In this document: positions 44,897 through 53,970 of the stretch, piece after piece
How positions within the stretch are numbered: position 1 is the first letter of the stretch
Layout: each line of letters starts with the position of its first letter
Source of the DNA: an uncultured Sphingomonadaceae bacterium
GTDB lineage: Bacteria; Pseudomonadota; Alphaproteobacteria; Sphingomonadales; Sphingomonadaceae
Direction of reading: 5' to 3'
NCBI GenBank assembly: GCA_947488845.1
Contig: CANLBM010000016.1
Location: forward strand, 1 to 64,000
DNA: 64,000 nt
The notes under the pieces: model-generated
Database searches by the model: none
What the model saw: the letters and a program-made list of their open reading frames with translations, nothing else
Told to the model about the DNA's origin: nothing
Made by a program: the position numbers and the translations under genes

Positions 44897-45736
44897 TCAA
44901 CCGTAACGACCGGTAATATAGTCCCGCGTTTTTTCTTCGCGCGGGTTGGTGAAAATATCTGTCGTCTCGCCATATTCTACCAGCGTTCCAAGGTGGAAAA
45001 AGGCAGTTTTCTGGGAAACACGAGCTGCCTGCTGCATATTGTGGGTGACTATGACGATAGCATATCTGCCGCGCAATTCGTGGATCAGCTCTTCGATCTT
45101 GGCGGTCGCGATCGGATCGAGGGCCGAGCACGGCTCGTCCATCAGGATTACTTCCGGATCAACCGCTATCGCACGGGCGATACACAGACGCTGTTGCTGG
45201 CCGCCCGACAATGCGGTGCCGCTGTCCTGCAACCGGTCTTTTACCTCGCCCCACAGACCGGCGCGCTGCAACGATGATTCGACGATATGGTCCAGCTCGT
45301 CCTTGCCGGTAGCCAGCCCGTGAATGCGCGGGCCATAGGCAATATTGTCATAGATGGATTTGGGGAAGGGATTGGGCTTCTGGAAAACCATGCCGACGCG
45401 GGCGCGCAACTGGACAACGTCCATGCTCGCCGCATAAATATCTTCCCCTTCCAGCATGATATCGCCGGTGACGCGAGCAATCGGAATAGTGTCGTTCATC
45501 CGGTTCATGCAGCGCAAAAAGGTCGACTTGCCGCAGCCGGACGGTCCGATAAACGCGGTAACGCTATCCATGTTCACGTCGATAGAGACATCTTTGATTG
45601 CCTGCTTGTCGCCGTAAAAAACGTCGACATGGCTAGCCGTCATTTTCGGCGCGCTGGTTTCGCCAGTCGTGTCTGTTGTGGTCGAGTCTGTCATATTTAC
45701 GCTTTCGCTCGATTCTTGCATTTCTTCATATTTCAT
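44897..45736 (-). CDS. pstB: phosphate ABC transporter ATP-binding protein
   Basis: About 279 residues from ATG 45736; a GTG at 45745 is in frame. Walker [14 protein letters not shown], signature [14 protein letters not shown], and Walker [11 protein letters not shown] match PstB exactly. An acidic, Ser/Thr-rich N-terminal extension of about 30 residues precedes the usual start. It energises the PstCA phosphate importer. Confidence 0.95.
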   Translation of the reverse strand: MKYEEMQESSESVNMTDSTTTDTTGETSAPKMTASHVDVFYGDKQAIKDVSIDVNMDSVTAFIGPSGCGKSTFLRCMNRMNDTIPIARVTGDIMLEGEDIYAASMDVVQLRARVGMVFQKPNPFPKSIYDNIAYGPRIHGLATGKDELDHIVESSLQRAGLWGEVKDRLQDSGTALSGGQQQRLCIARAIAVDPEVILMDEPCSALDPIATAKIEELIHELRGRYAIVIVTHNMQQAARVSQKTAFFHLGTLVEYGETTDIFTNPREEKTRDYITGRYG

Positions 45737-45745
45737 GGGCGGCAC

Positions 45746-47008
45746 CTACCAGCGCGTTTCAAAGCGGTTGCGCAAATATATGGCCAGCGCGTTCATCGTC
45801 AGCAGAAACAATAATAGCACAATGATCGCTGCCGATGTTTTCTCGACAAAGCCGCGGTCTACTTCGTCGGACCAGAGGAATATCTGCACCGGTAATACGG
45901 TCGCCGGATCGGTGATCCCGCTTGGTGGGGTCGCGATGAAAGCGCGCATGCCGATCATCAACAGGGGAGCCGTCTCGCCCAATGCCCGAGCCATGCCGAT
46001 GATGGTTCCGGTCAATATGCCTGGCAGAGCGAGCGGCAAGACATGGTGGAACACCACTTGCAGCGGGCTTGCACCGATGCCCAGCGCGGCTTCGCGGATT
46101 GACGGGGGGACCGCCTTGACCGCGTTCCGTCCGGAAATGACGATCACCGGCATGGTCATCAGGGCAAGTGTCAAGCCACCGACCAGTGCGCCGGAACGCG
46201 GCATGCCGAAAAAGTTGAGGAACACGGCCAGACCGAGCAAGCCGAAGATAATCGACGGCACGGCTGCCAGATTGTTGATCGAAACCTCGATGAGATCGGT
46301 CAGACGGTTTTTCGGCGCATATTCCTCGAGATAGAGTGCGGCGAATACACCAACCGGAAAGGCGAGCAGCAGCGTCACGATCATCGTGATCAATGAACCC
46401 TTGAACGCGCCCCAGATACCGACTTGCATCGGGTCCGTTGCATCCGAATTGCTGAGGAAATTCCAGTTGAACCCGGTTGAGAACTGGCCTGAAAATTCGC
46501 TGACCCTCTTTTCCGCTTCCGGGTTGCCTACGTCCTTATAGGCGACATCTATTTCCGAGACCACCGGCAGATATATCGTTGCTTTCTGTTCGACGATTTT
46601 CGGGTCGGCGAGGATCATCGCGTTGACTGTTGTCCATCCACCCGGCGAGAACAGATCGTTGCCAGCCTCTCCATATTGTAGATCGATACTGCTATCGACA
46701 ATCTCCCGTAGTCCCATGGACTGCAGATTGCTGTTCGCGTCGGGGCCCTCAAATTGGCTGGAAGAAACACCGCCGGTGGCCGCCGGAAAATCGATTTCAA
46801 GCGGCAGTTCTGTCTGCGTGAAGCCGCGAAATCCGTTGCCTACCATGACGATCAGCAGGAATGCCAGAAAACCGGCGGACAATATGATGGCTCCCATGCC
46901 GATCGCCTTGAACCGGCGTTCAGCCGCATAGCGCCGGGCAATGCGCTTCTGCATCGCAGCACCCTGCCAGTCGGTTGGCCGACGCTTCATTTCGGTGAGA
47001 CTATTCAT
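45746..47008 (-). CDS. pstA: phosphate ABC transporter permease PstA
   Basis: 420 residues, longer than E. coli PstA (about 296) because of a large periplasmic insertion (about 65-175) between the first and second helices. The EAA-like loop of the permease (GISGRNAVKAVPPSIREAALGIGAS) is near residue 290. It forms the membrane pore with PstC. The 8-base overlap with pstC supports coupled translation. Extended PstA proteins are common in alphaproteobacteria. Confidence 0.92.
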   Translation of the reverse strand: MNSLTEMKRRPTDWQGAAMQKRIARRYAAERRFKAIGMGAIILSAGFLAFLLIVMVGNGFRGFTQTELPLEIDFPAATGGVSSSQFEGPDANSNLQSMGLREIVDSSIDLQYGEAGNDLFSPGGWTTVNAMILADPKIVEQKATIYLPVVSEIDVAYKDVGNPEAEKRVSEFSGQFSTGFNWNFLSNSDATDPMQVGIWGAFKGSLITMIVTLLLAFPVGVFAALYLEEYAPKNRLTDLIEVSINNLAAVPSIIFGLLGLAVFLNFFGMPRSGALVGGLTLALMTMPVIVISGRNAVKAVPPSIREAALGIGASPLQVVFHHVLPLALPGILTGTIIGMARALGETAPLLMIGMRAFIATPPSGITDPATVLPVQIFLWSDEVDRGFVEKTSAAIIVLLLFLLTMNALAIYLRNRFETRW

Positions 47009-48386
47009 AAGCTTCCCGGTATTTTTTGACCACGCGCAAGGCGATGAGGTTGAGCAGCAAAGTTACGATGAAGAGAACCAGTCCCAAGGCAAAGGCTGCC
47101 AGCGTCTTCGGACTGTCAAACTCCTGATCCCCGGTCAGCAACTGCACTATCTGTGTAGTAACCGTGGTGACGCTGGAAAACGGGTTGGCTGTCATATTGG
47201 CCGCAAGACCGGCAGCCATGACGACGATCATCGTCTCGCCGATCGCACGGCTGACCGCCAGCAGGACGCCGCCGACGACACCGGGCAAGGCGGCAGGGAT
47301 AAGCACCTTCTTGATGGTCTCGCTTTGGGTTGCGCCCATTGCCAGTGATCCGTCACGCATCGCGCTGGGAACCGCGGCAATACTGTCATCGGCCATCGAG
47401 GAAACGAAAGGAATGATCATGATGCCCATCACCACGCCAGCGGCCAGAGCGGATTCGGAAGAGGCGCTGGTGATACCGATAGAGACCGCGAAATCGCGCA
47501 GCGCAGGGGCCACCGTCAGAGCAGCAAAATAGCCGTAGACAACGGTCGGTACTCCGGCGAGCACCTCCAGGATGGGCTTCATCCAGGCCCGGAATTTTGC
47601 CGGCGCATATTGGGTGAGATAAATGGCGCTCATCAGTCCGAGCGGAATAGCGACGATCATCGCGATGATCGCACCGATAAATACTGTGCCCCAGAACAGC
47701 GGAATAGCGCCGAACCCGGTTTCGCCTCTCGGTCCGGCTACTGCCTTCGGGTTCCATTCGGTGCCGAACAGAAAATCAATTGGCGAAACCATGGAGAAGA
47801 AGCGGGCCGATTCAAAAACCAGCGAGAGGAATATGCCGACCGTGGTGACGATTGCGATTAGCGATGCAAGCAGCAGCACCAGCATTGTCACCCGTTCGAT
47901 TTTCGTACGTGCTCTCAGGTCCGGCTTGATTTTCAGCCAAGCATAAGCACCGAAAGCGAAGACCATAAGCAACGCCGAGACAACCCCTATCATCTGGTAA
48001 TAGGAGATCGCATCGCGATAGGGATTTACCATCGCCTGGGATAGCGGATTGAATGCGTTGACCTGATTTCCGTAAGCAATGGCGCGGGCTTCGGACAAAA
48101 TAGCGGCGCGGGCAAAGCCCCCTTCCGGCAATTGCGCCGCGGCAGGGCTGGTCAGCGCTGCATCGGTAATCAGGGCCGGGCTGATAAAGCTCCACAACAG
48201 CATGAAGATTGTTGCCGGAACAATGGCCCATAGGGCAACATACCAACCGTGATAGCTCGGCAGGGAATGCAGCACCGAACGGGCGCTTTTGCCATTTTTC
48301 TGCAGCCCGGCCGCTTTCAAGCGGCCAAAAAACCACGCGACGAGGCCCAGGCCGGCCACGAGAAAAAGGAGCGTCGTGCTAGTCAC
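47001..48386 (-). CDS. pstC: phosphate ABC transporter permease PstC
   Basis: 461 residues with a long N-terminal extension carrying two extra membrane helices compared with E. coli PstC (about 319). The permease loop (DDSIAAVPSAMRDGSLAMGATQSETI) is near 335-360. The start is GTG at 48386. It follows pstS by 60 bases, with a hairpin in between. Confidence 0.92.
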   Translation of the reverse strand: MTSTTLLFLVAGLGLVAWFFGRLKAAGLQKNGKSARSVLHSLPSYHGWYVALWAIVPATIFMLLWSFISPALITDAALTSPAAAQLPEGGFARAAILSEARAIAYGNQVNAFNPLSQAMVNPYRDAISYYQMIGVVSALLMVFAFGAYAWLKIKPDLRARTKIERVTMLVLLLASLIAIVTTVGIFLSLVFESARFFSMVSPIDFLFGTEWNPKAVAGPRGETGFGAIPLFWGTVFIGAIIAMIVAIPLGLMSAIYLTQYAPAKFRAWMKPILEVLAGVPTVVYGYFAALTVAPALRDFAVSIGITSASSESALAAGVVMGIMIIPFVSSMADDSIAAVPSAMRDGSLAMGATQSETIKKVLIPAALPGVVGGVLLAVSRAIGETMIVVMAAGLAANMTANPFSSVTTVTTQIVQLLTGDQEFDSPKTLAAFALGLVLFIVTLLLNLIALRVVKKYREAYE

Positions 48387-48427
48387 AATATCTGGTTCCG
48401 CCCCTGGTTCAAAATCATCTGGAAAGG

Positions 48428-48447
48428 AACGCTCGTTGCCGAGCGCT
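48428..48447 (-). promoter_or_regulatory. GNRA-loop hairpin between pstS and pstC
   Basis: On the minus strand CGCTCG-GCAA-CGAGCG forms a 6-bp stem, extendable by a G-U and an A-U pair, with a GNRA tetraloop directly at the pstS stop codon. There is no long T run. It may stabilise the pstS message or lower expression of the permease genes relative to the binding protein. Confidence 0.55.
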
Positions 48448-49490
48448 TATTTAAGTTCGCTAAGGTCAAGCGGGGTCATGTTGCGGACGACTTCGGTCAT
48501 CTTTGCTCTTGTCTCGTCAGGCAAAGCAATCAGTCCGGCTTTTACCAGATAGCCGTCCCGGCCACCGGCGTTGATAAACTGCAGCATATAATCTTTCAGT
48601 CCCGGTATCACGCCGACATGCTGTTTCTTTACATAAACATAGAGGGGCCGGGCGCCGGGATATTCTCCCGAAGCAATGGCATCATAGGTCGGGTTGATCC
48701 CGGACACCGCGATACCACGCACGCTGTCCAGATTTTCTTCAAGAAAACTATAGCCAAAAATACCGACGCTGTTGGGATTGGCTTTCAGCTTCTGGACGAT
48801 GAGATTGTCATTCTCGCCCGCATCGACATAGGCGCCGTCGGCTCTGACTTCGTGGCAGATAGATTCAAATTCGGCCTTGTTGCTATCCTTGAGCGCCTTT
48901 GTCGCCGGATCGGTAACGCAGCCTACTTCCATGATCAGCTCGGTAAGCGCGTCCCTCGTACCGGAGGTTGACGGCGGGCCATAAACGCTGATCGCTAATT
49001 TTGGCAGGGAAGGGTCGATATCCGACCATTTTTTTGCGGTATTTTCCTTGCCGAACGGACGTTCGGCGATGGCCTTGTAAATCTGTACCGGGGTCAGGGA
49101 AAAGGAAACGCCATTATTCGCCTGCGCGATAGCAATGCCGTCTATACCGATTTGCACTTCGACAACATCGTTGACGCCGTTGCTATGGCATAATTCGAGT
49201 TCGGATGCTTTGATCCGCCGTGAGGCATTCTCGATATCCGGAGTGCCCGCACCGACGCCGGCGCAGAACAGGCTCATGCCACCGCCGGTACCGGTCGATT
49301 CCAGAATAGGAGAAGGATTTTCTCCGCTGAGGCTGAATTGTTCGGCTACGGCCTTGGCAAAAGGGAAAACCGTGGACGATCCGACGATCCGGATTTCGGT
49401 CCGGGTCCCGCTTTGGCCGCCCGAAGCCTGATCCTGGCAGCCTGAGGCAGCAAGAGAGGCGATGGTCAGGAAAGCGAGTTTTCTTAACAT
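48447..49490 (-). CDS. pstS: phosphate-binding lipoprotein PstS
   Basis: 347 residues. A lipoprotein signal with lipobox LAASGC, then the PstS fold with GSSTVFPFAKAVAEQF, ESTGTGGGMSLFC and SGTRDALTEL, the loops that bind phosphate. The protein is anchored to the periplasmic face. It is the first gene of the pst operon; a triple-repeat Pho box sits 106 bases upstream of its ATG. Confidence 0.94.
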   Translation of the reverse strand: MLRKLAFLTIASLAASGCQDQASGGQSGTRTEIRIVGSSTVFPFAKAVAEQFSLSGENPSPILESTGTGGGMSLFCAGVGAGTPDIENASRRIKASELELCHSNGVNDVVEVQIGIDGIAIAQANNGVSFSLTPVQIYKAIAERPFGKENTAKKWSDIDPSLPKLAISVYGPPSTSGTRDALTELIMEVGCVTDPATKALKDSNKAEFESICHEVRADGAYVDAGENDNLIVQKLKANPNSVGIFGYSFLEENLDSVRGIAVSGINPTYDAIASGEYPGARPLYVYVKKQHVGVIPGLKDYMLQFINAGGRDGYLVKAGLIALPDETRAKMTEVVRNMTPLDLSELK

Positions 49491-49595
49491 GAAATATTCC
49501 TCAATTCATCCGGTCTGAAATCTTTGGAAAAACCACCAATGACCCCAAAGAAAGACTTGTTGGGCCGGCTTTTAGGGGGACGCAAAGTCTTGATC

Positions 49596-49624
49596 ATTAC
49601 AATTATGTTACAGAAATGTGACAG
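49596..49624 (-). promoter_or_regulatory. Pho box of the pst operon
   Basis: On the minus strand the units CTGTCAC, CTGTAAC and TTGTAAT are spaced exactly 11 bp apart (starting at 49624, 49613 and 49602). The first two make an 18-bp match to the PhoB consensus, CTGTCAC-ATTT-CTGTAAC. It lies between phoR and pstS and reads toward pstS, so the Pst operon can be induced separately from phoR. Confidence 0.85.
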
Positions 49625-49650
49625 CATGTGATCACCGGCTTCTGCATATA

Positions 49651-50952
49651 TTATGCAACAGGAAAGTCGTGCGACGCTTTTCCCGCCTCGACTGTGCCCG
49701 TATCGTCTGGAGCAGGACCATTTTTGGCGATTGGCAGCAGAACAGAAACCGTCGTGCCGACGCCCACCTTGCTGGTAATTTCCATCCGTCCGCCGTGCCG
49801 TTCCGAAATATGCTTGACGATCGCAAGTCCCAGACCGGTTCCCCCGATCGATTTGCTGCGCCCCTTGTCCACGCGATAAAACCGCTCGGTGAGGCGCGGG
49901 ATATGTTCGGGAGCAATGCCGTCGCCCTGGTCGCTTATCGCCAAAGACAGCATCGTCCCGCTTTTATTGGGTGTCACATCGATTCTGACGGGCGCCCCCT
50001 TTTTTCCATATTTGAACGCGTTGCTCAGCAGATTGTATATGACCTGGGACAATTGCGCCCGATCACCGTGGATCTGGGGGATGTCGGCAGGAAGATTGAC
50101 CTGGATTTCCTTTTCATTCTTGCCGCGACTGTTGATGTAGAAATCGCGCGCTTCTTCGACCAGATCGCTCAGATCGATCACGTCGGACGGCAACTGGAAC
50201 TTTTCCGCCTCGATCCGCGAAAGCGACATCAGGTCTTCGATCAGACGCTGCATGCGATCGGCTTCGTCATACATTATCTTCAGGAATCGCGCGCGTGTCG
50301 CGTCATCCTTGCCGGCTTTCGGGTCTTCCAGAGTTTCCAGAAATCCTTTGATCGCGGCGAGCGGCGTGCGCAGTTCGTGGCTGGCATTGGCGACAAAGTC
50401 GGTACGCATTCTTTCCGCCGCATAGCGACTGCTCTGGTCCGAAAGCTGGACCAGTTTCAGGCCATCTTCCAGCGTGTGAATCCGCAACTCCCATCTCTGG
50501 TCGGTGCTGCCGACGCCGACCAGGAGAATCGGCTCCCCGGTGTGCTTCGCGTCGGGGTTGGCGAGCCGGTCGGCGGCGGCGGGGTGACGGATTGCGATGC
50601 GCACATCCTCGCCGACAATATGGTTTCCGAGAACCTTGGCCGCCGCCGGATTCGCTGCTGCGACCCTCGCGTTGCGCACCAGCAATATCGGATCGGTGAT
50701 CGGGTCGATTATATCCTGATAGGCTTCCGAGCGGCCCTGATAGAGGATGCGTTTGCGCTGGCGTTCCAGTGCGGCGGGGTCCGGCGGAGGCGGTGGAGGC
50801 GGGTCCTGGAGAACTGTGAACAGGGCAATCACGCTGGAACAGATCACCACAATGATCTGTGGTCCCGATTGCGATAATTGGCTTGCCAATATCGCGCCGC
50901 CGACGATGAACAGCAATGCAACCAGCAGTCTGGCGGGGGCAATAGAGGTCAT
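49651..50952 (-). CDS. phoR: phosphate regulon sensor histidine kinase PhoR
   Basis: 433 residues. Two N-terminal helices (about 5-25 and 31-49), an odd polyproline stretch at 51-57, a PAS domain (about 75-170), a HisKA domain with His192 (ASHELRTPLA) and an HATPase domain with the N box NLLSNAFKYG and G boxes DQGDGI and GGTGLGLAI. It phosphorylates PhoB when phosphate is scarce. It is first in the cluster but lies upstream of the Pho box, so basal expression from its own promoter is likely. Confidence 0.93.
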   Translation of the reverse strand: MTSIAPARLLVALLFIVGGAILASQLSQSGPQIIVVICSSVIALFTVLQDPPPPPPPDPAALERQRKRILYQGRSEAYQDIIDPITDPILLVRNARVAAANPAAAKVLGNHIVGEDVRIAIRHPAAADRLANPDAKHTGEPILLVGVGSTDQRWELRIHTLEDGLKLVQLSDQSSRYAAERMRTDFVANASHELRTPLAAIKGFLETLEDPKAGKDDATRARFLKIMYDEADRMQRLIEDLMSLSRIEAEKFQLPSDVIDLSDLVEEARDFYINSRGKNEKEIQVNLPADIPQIHGDRAQLSQVIYNLLSNAFKYGKKGAPVRIDVTPNKSGTMLSLAISDQGDGIAPEHIPRLTERFYRVDKGRSKSIGGTGLGLAIVKHISERHGGRMEITSKVGVGTTVSVLLPIAKNGPAPDDTGTVEAGKASHDFPVA

Positions 50953-51174
50953 CGGGCGTGTTCTGGCATGATCATGTCATCTATTTAAGCCCTGCATTGC
51001 CGGAACGGCAACGACAATGTTTCGAAATCGATGTCGGACTGCGACGGCCTATGGATCGGGTTAACGATTTCCGGCTCTATGTCCCGATTATGGACGCGGA
51101 TTGCGGCGGGGGACTGTTTACTCGCTTTTCATGCTATTTCTGATAATGAGCGGATATCTGGAGCAAGAGCAACC

Positions 51175-51606
51175 ATGGATAGAAATTCGATGAATGAAGA
51201 CCTTCCATCTGGACCGTCGGGAAATAGCGATCTGAACAAGGGAATCGTAACCCGCCGGCGCGCCCTGATGATGGGCGCTGTGACAGCTTCTGCAGTGGTG
51301 AGTATCAAGCCTGCTCTGGCGCAAACCGCGGGTTCGGTGCTCAATTGCGAAATTCCGGTCCCCGGCAACCATGCTTCGGGTGGATATATCGCCGCCGATG
51401 GCGCGGTTGTTACATCGGACACGCCAGGCGCATATCCGCCAGCGGGTCGCAATTTCACCGGTGAAGAAGTGCGCCGGGCGATGAACGGGCGGACGCTGCC
51501 GGGCACCTCGCGCGACCAGTCGGAAGCTTATGTAAATTATATCCGCAGGCTGCAATCCGGACAAAGCGGGTTTACCTGCTACGCCTCGCTGCAAATGCCG
51601 CGCTGA
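51175..51606 (+). CDS. small Tat-exported protein of unknown function, candidate partner of the HprK-related module
   Basis: About 143 residues from ATG 51175, with GGAG upstream; ATG 51190 is an alternative. A twin-arginine signal (TRRRALMMG, R27-R29) is followed by a hydrophobic stretch and a cleavage site near ALAQ, leaving a mature protein of about 93 residues with two Cys (C58 and C135), probably a disulfide. The C terminus is ASLQMPR. No family is recognised. It lies 68 bases before a PqqD-like gene and three further co-directional genes, which suggests that it may be the module's substrate. Tat export implies folding in the cytoplasm first, which fits a protein modified before export. 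Confidence 0.68.
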   Translation: MDRNSMNEDLPSGPSGNSDLNKGIVTRRRALMMGAVTASAVVSIKPALAQTAGSVLNCEIPVPGNHASGGYIAADGAVVTSDTPGAYPPAGRNFTGEEVRRAMNGRTLPGTSRDQSEAYVNYIRRLQSGQSGFTCYASLQMPR

Positions 51607-51674
51607 TATTCCCAATTTTAACATTTGCCTGCTAGGGGACTGTCATGTCGTCCCGGAACCGCAGGTAGAATATC

Positions 51675-51959
51675 ATGACCCAGAAATATCGGGCTGCGGC
51701 GCAAGATGATCTGATCTGGCATGATCTCGACAGCATGACGCTGTTATACCATCGACCGTCCGGCATCACCCATATGCTGGCCGATCCCGCACCCGCAGTA
51801 CTGGAAGTCATGGAAGGACATTCTCTGACCGCTGCCGAAATAGCGGCGCGGTTGACCGCGACATATGAAATCGAAGCCGATATCGATTCGGAGGATATTG
51901 TTCTTGCCCGCCTGGAAGAGCTTTCCGGACTGGGCCTTGTGGCGCGGGTTACGGGCTAA
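51675..51959 (+). CDS. PqqD-like protein of the HPr-rel-A type
   Basis: 94 residues. PqqD-type winged-helix fold: a beta hairpin start (LIWHDLDSMTLLYHRPSGITHML), APAVLEVMEG, and SLTAAEIAARLTATYEI. PqqD-like proteins bind leader sequences of ribosomally made peptides and hand them to modifying enzymes. I recall this protein type being annotated next to HprK-related kinase A. The TAA overlaps the ATG of the kinase gene (TAATG), so the pair is translated together. Confidence 0.85.
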   Translation: MTQKYRAAAQDDLIWHDLDSMTLLYHRPSGITHMLADPAPAVLEVMEGHSLTAAEIAARLTATYEIEADIDSEDIVLARLEELSGLGLVARVTG

Positions 51960-52828
51960 TGGGGGAGATGCACCAGATCCTGCTGAAAATCGGTCCCGCT
52001 GCTTTCCGGATCGCCTCGGCCTGGCGGGAGCCGCTGGACCAACTGGCCGCGCTATACAGCGACTATCCGGCACCAGCCGATCAAAGCGTTGATTTTACCG
52101 TCCGTCTCGAGCCGGAAAAACCGTGGCGCCGCTTCATCCGGCCGTCGGTGCATATCGGCGGCGATTTCTGGCTGCCCGATGCCGCGCCCTTGCCGCTCAA
52201 ACAGGGATTGCTGGCCGCCGAAATGGGGATGAACCTGCAGATGGCGCTGGGCTGGCGGCGGCATTTGCTGCTCCATGCCAGCAGCGTCGAGAAAGACAGC
52301 AAGGCGCTGATCATGACCGGTCTTTCCGGGTCGGGAAAGTCGACCTTGTCGGCAATGCTGGCCGAAAAAGGCTGGCGCTTCATGGGTGACGAATTTGCGC
52401 TTTTGAGTCTCGATTCCGGTCAAATCTCTCCCTTTCCACGCCTGATCAGTCTGAAAAACGAGGCAATCGGTGCGATGCAGAAGATTGCTGCCGAATCCCG
52501 TTTCGGTCCGGAGATGAATGCCACGCCGAAAGGCGATATTCGCCATCTGGTTCCGCCCAAAGCCGCTGTCGAGCGGATGGACGCGCCTGCCAGGCCGGCA
52601 TTGCTGCTCTTTCCGAGATTCGGCCATGCGCCGGAATTGCGGGAAATGGGCAAATCGGAGGTCTTCGTCAGGCTGACCCAGGCTTCGACAAATTATGTGG
52701 CGCTGGGAGAGGCGGGCTTTCGCGCGTTGACCCGTTTTGTCGACCAGGTTCCGGTAAAGGCCATGGACTATCAATCGACCGATCAGGCCGAAGCGATGAT
52801 CCGCGACTTGTGGAGCCGATTGCCATGA
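51959..52828 (+). CDS. HprK-related kinase (type A)
   Basis: 289 residues. The centre resembles the C-terminal domain of HPr kinase: a His in LLHASSV (H106) before a P-loop GLSGSGKST (121-129), then an acidic GDEFALL (D144) that fits the catalytic Asp position. The N-terminal 95 residues are unlike HprK. No HPr, EI or EIIA gene is in the window. In lasso-peptide clusters such as that of paeninodin, related kinases phosphorylate the C-terminal residue of the peptide. The protein partner here is unknown. The stop overlaps the next gene (ATGA). Confidence 0.85.
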   Translation: MGEMHQILLKIGPAAFRIASAWREPLDQLAALYSDYPAPADQSVDFTVRLEPEKPWRRFIRPSVHIGGDFWLPDAAPLPLKQGLLAAEMGMNLQMALGWRRHLLLHASSVEKDSKALIMTGLSGSGKSTLSAMLAEKGWRFMGDEFALLSLDSGQISPFPRLISLKNEAIGAMQKIAAESRFGPEMNATPKGDIRHLVPPKAAVERMDAPARPALLLFPRFGHAPELREMGKSEVFVRLTQASTNYVALGEAGFRALTRFVDQVPVKAMDYQSTDQAEAMIRDLWSRLP

Positions 52829-53859
52829 TGCGCGACGCCCGGCTTTTGATAAATGCCCTGCGCGATCCGGCGAGCGTCGAGCCGCTCGACAGCGGGCAGT
52901 GGACCGAATTGATCAGCATCGCCCGCGCGGAATCGCTGATCGGGTCGCTCGCGCATCGGGTGCAGGATAGGACGGTGCCGGATCGTGCGCGCGCCGTTCT
53001 GCAGGATGCTATCGAGGCGCATGATCTGGCGCGCCAGCAGGCCTTGTGGGAGGCCGATTGCGCCCGACGGGCCTTGGCGGATTATCCCGGCAAGATCGCG
53101 CTGATGAAAGGCACTGCTTATGTCGCGGCCAATCTCTCTGCCGGCGTCGGCCGCAGCATCGGCGATCTGGATATCATGGTCGCGCGCGAAGATCTTCCGG
53201 TCGTCGAAGCCGCATTGCTCGATGCGGGATGGGAATGGGTCAAACCCGATCCCTATGATGATCAATATTATCGCGAGCATATGCACGAACTGCCGCCGCT
53301 GATCCACCGCGAGCGCGACCGGATGATAGACGTCCACCACACTATCTTGCCGCTGACCGCCGGTCCCAGGCCGGATGCGGAGGCCATGTTGAACGATGCT
53401 GTCCGGTTGGAGAACGGTCTTTATGTCATGGCACCTGCCGACATGGTGCTCCATTCGATTGCCCATTTATTTGCAGACGGCGATCTGGCGGGCGGGCTCC
53501 GGAACCTGTGGGATATCAACCTTCTGCTGGGGCATTTTTCTGCCGAGGACAAAAATTTCTGGGCTGAACTGCATCGCCGCGCGCAGATTCACGGATTGTG
53601 CGCTGAACTGGCCAGGGCATTGCGCCTGTCCAATCGCCTATATCGGACGCCGCTGGATGAATCGCGCCGGGATGGAACAAGTATCTCCGATAGTTTCTAT
53701 GTCCGCCGCTTGCTCGCCCGGGACGGATATGGTCGCGAAACCCGCAAGTTCACCCGCTTTGCCTTTTATGTCCGATCACACTGGCTGCGGATGCCGCCGC
53801 TGATGCTCGCCCGTCATTTGTGGACCAAATGGCGCAAAGGCGGGAAACCATCGAATTGA
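52825..53859 (+). CDS. nucleotidyltransferase-family protein (uncharacterised, NTP_transf_5 type)
   Basis: About 344 residues from ATG 52825 (or 52828). A central minimal nucleotidyltransferase motif is present: GVGRSIGDLDIMV with the GDxD acidic pair, preceded by KGTAY and followed by a third acidic site in MIDVHH. The flanks are helical and Arg/Leu-rich. This is the same protein type that accompanies HprK-like kinases in phosphorylated lasso-peptide clusters. The reaction and substrate are unknown; nucleotidylation or phosphate-group processing of a peptide or protein is an inference. Confidence 0.82.
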   Translation: MMRDARLLINALRDPASVEPLDSGQWTELISIARAESLIGSLAHRVQDRTVPDRARAVLQDAIEAHDLARQQALWEADCARRALADYPGKIALMKGTAYVAANLSAGVGRSIGDLDIMVAREDLPVVEAALLDAGWEWVKPDPYDDQYYREHMHELPPLIHRERDRMIDVHHTILPLTAGPRPDAEAMLNDAVRLENGLYVMAPADMVLHSIAHLFADGDLAGGLRNLWDINLLLGHFSAEDKNFWAELHRRAQIHGLCAELARALRLSNRLYRTPLDESRRDGTSISDSFYVRRLLARDGYGRETRKFTRFAFYVRSHWLRMPPLMLARHLWTKWRKGGKPSN

Positions 53860-53970
53860 ACCGGTCTAGAGGGCGATAAACGGACTGGATTAAGCGTGCC
53901 CCGCATGGCATTAGCCGCTGCAAATGGGCGGTAAAGAGCCCCGACCAATCAAGTTCTCCGGAGTATCCTT

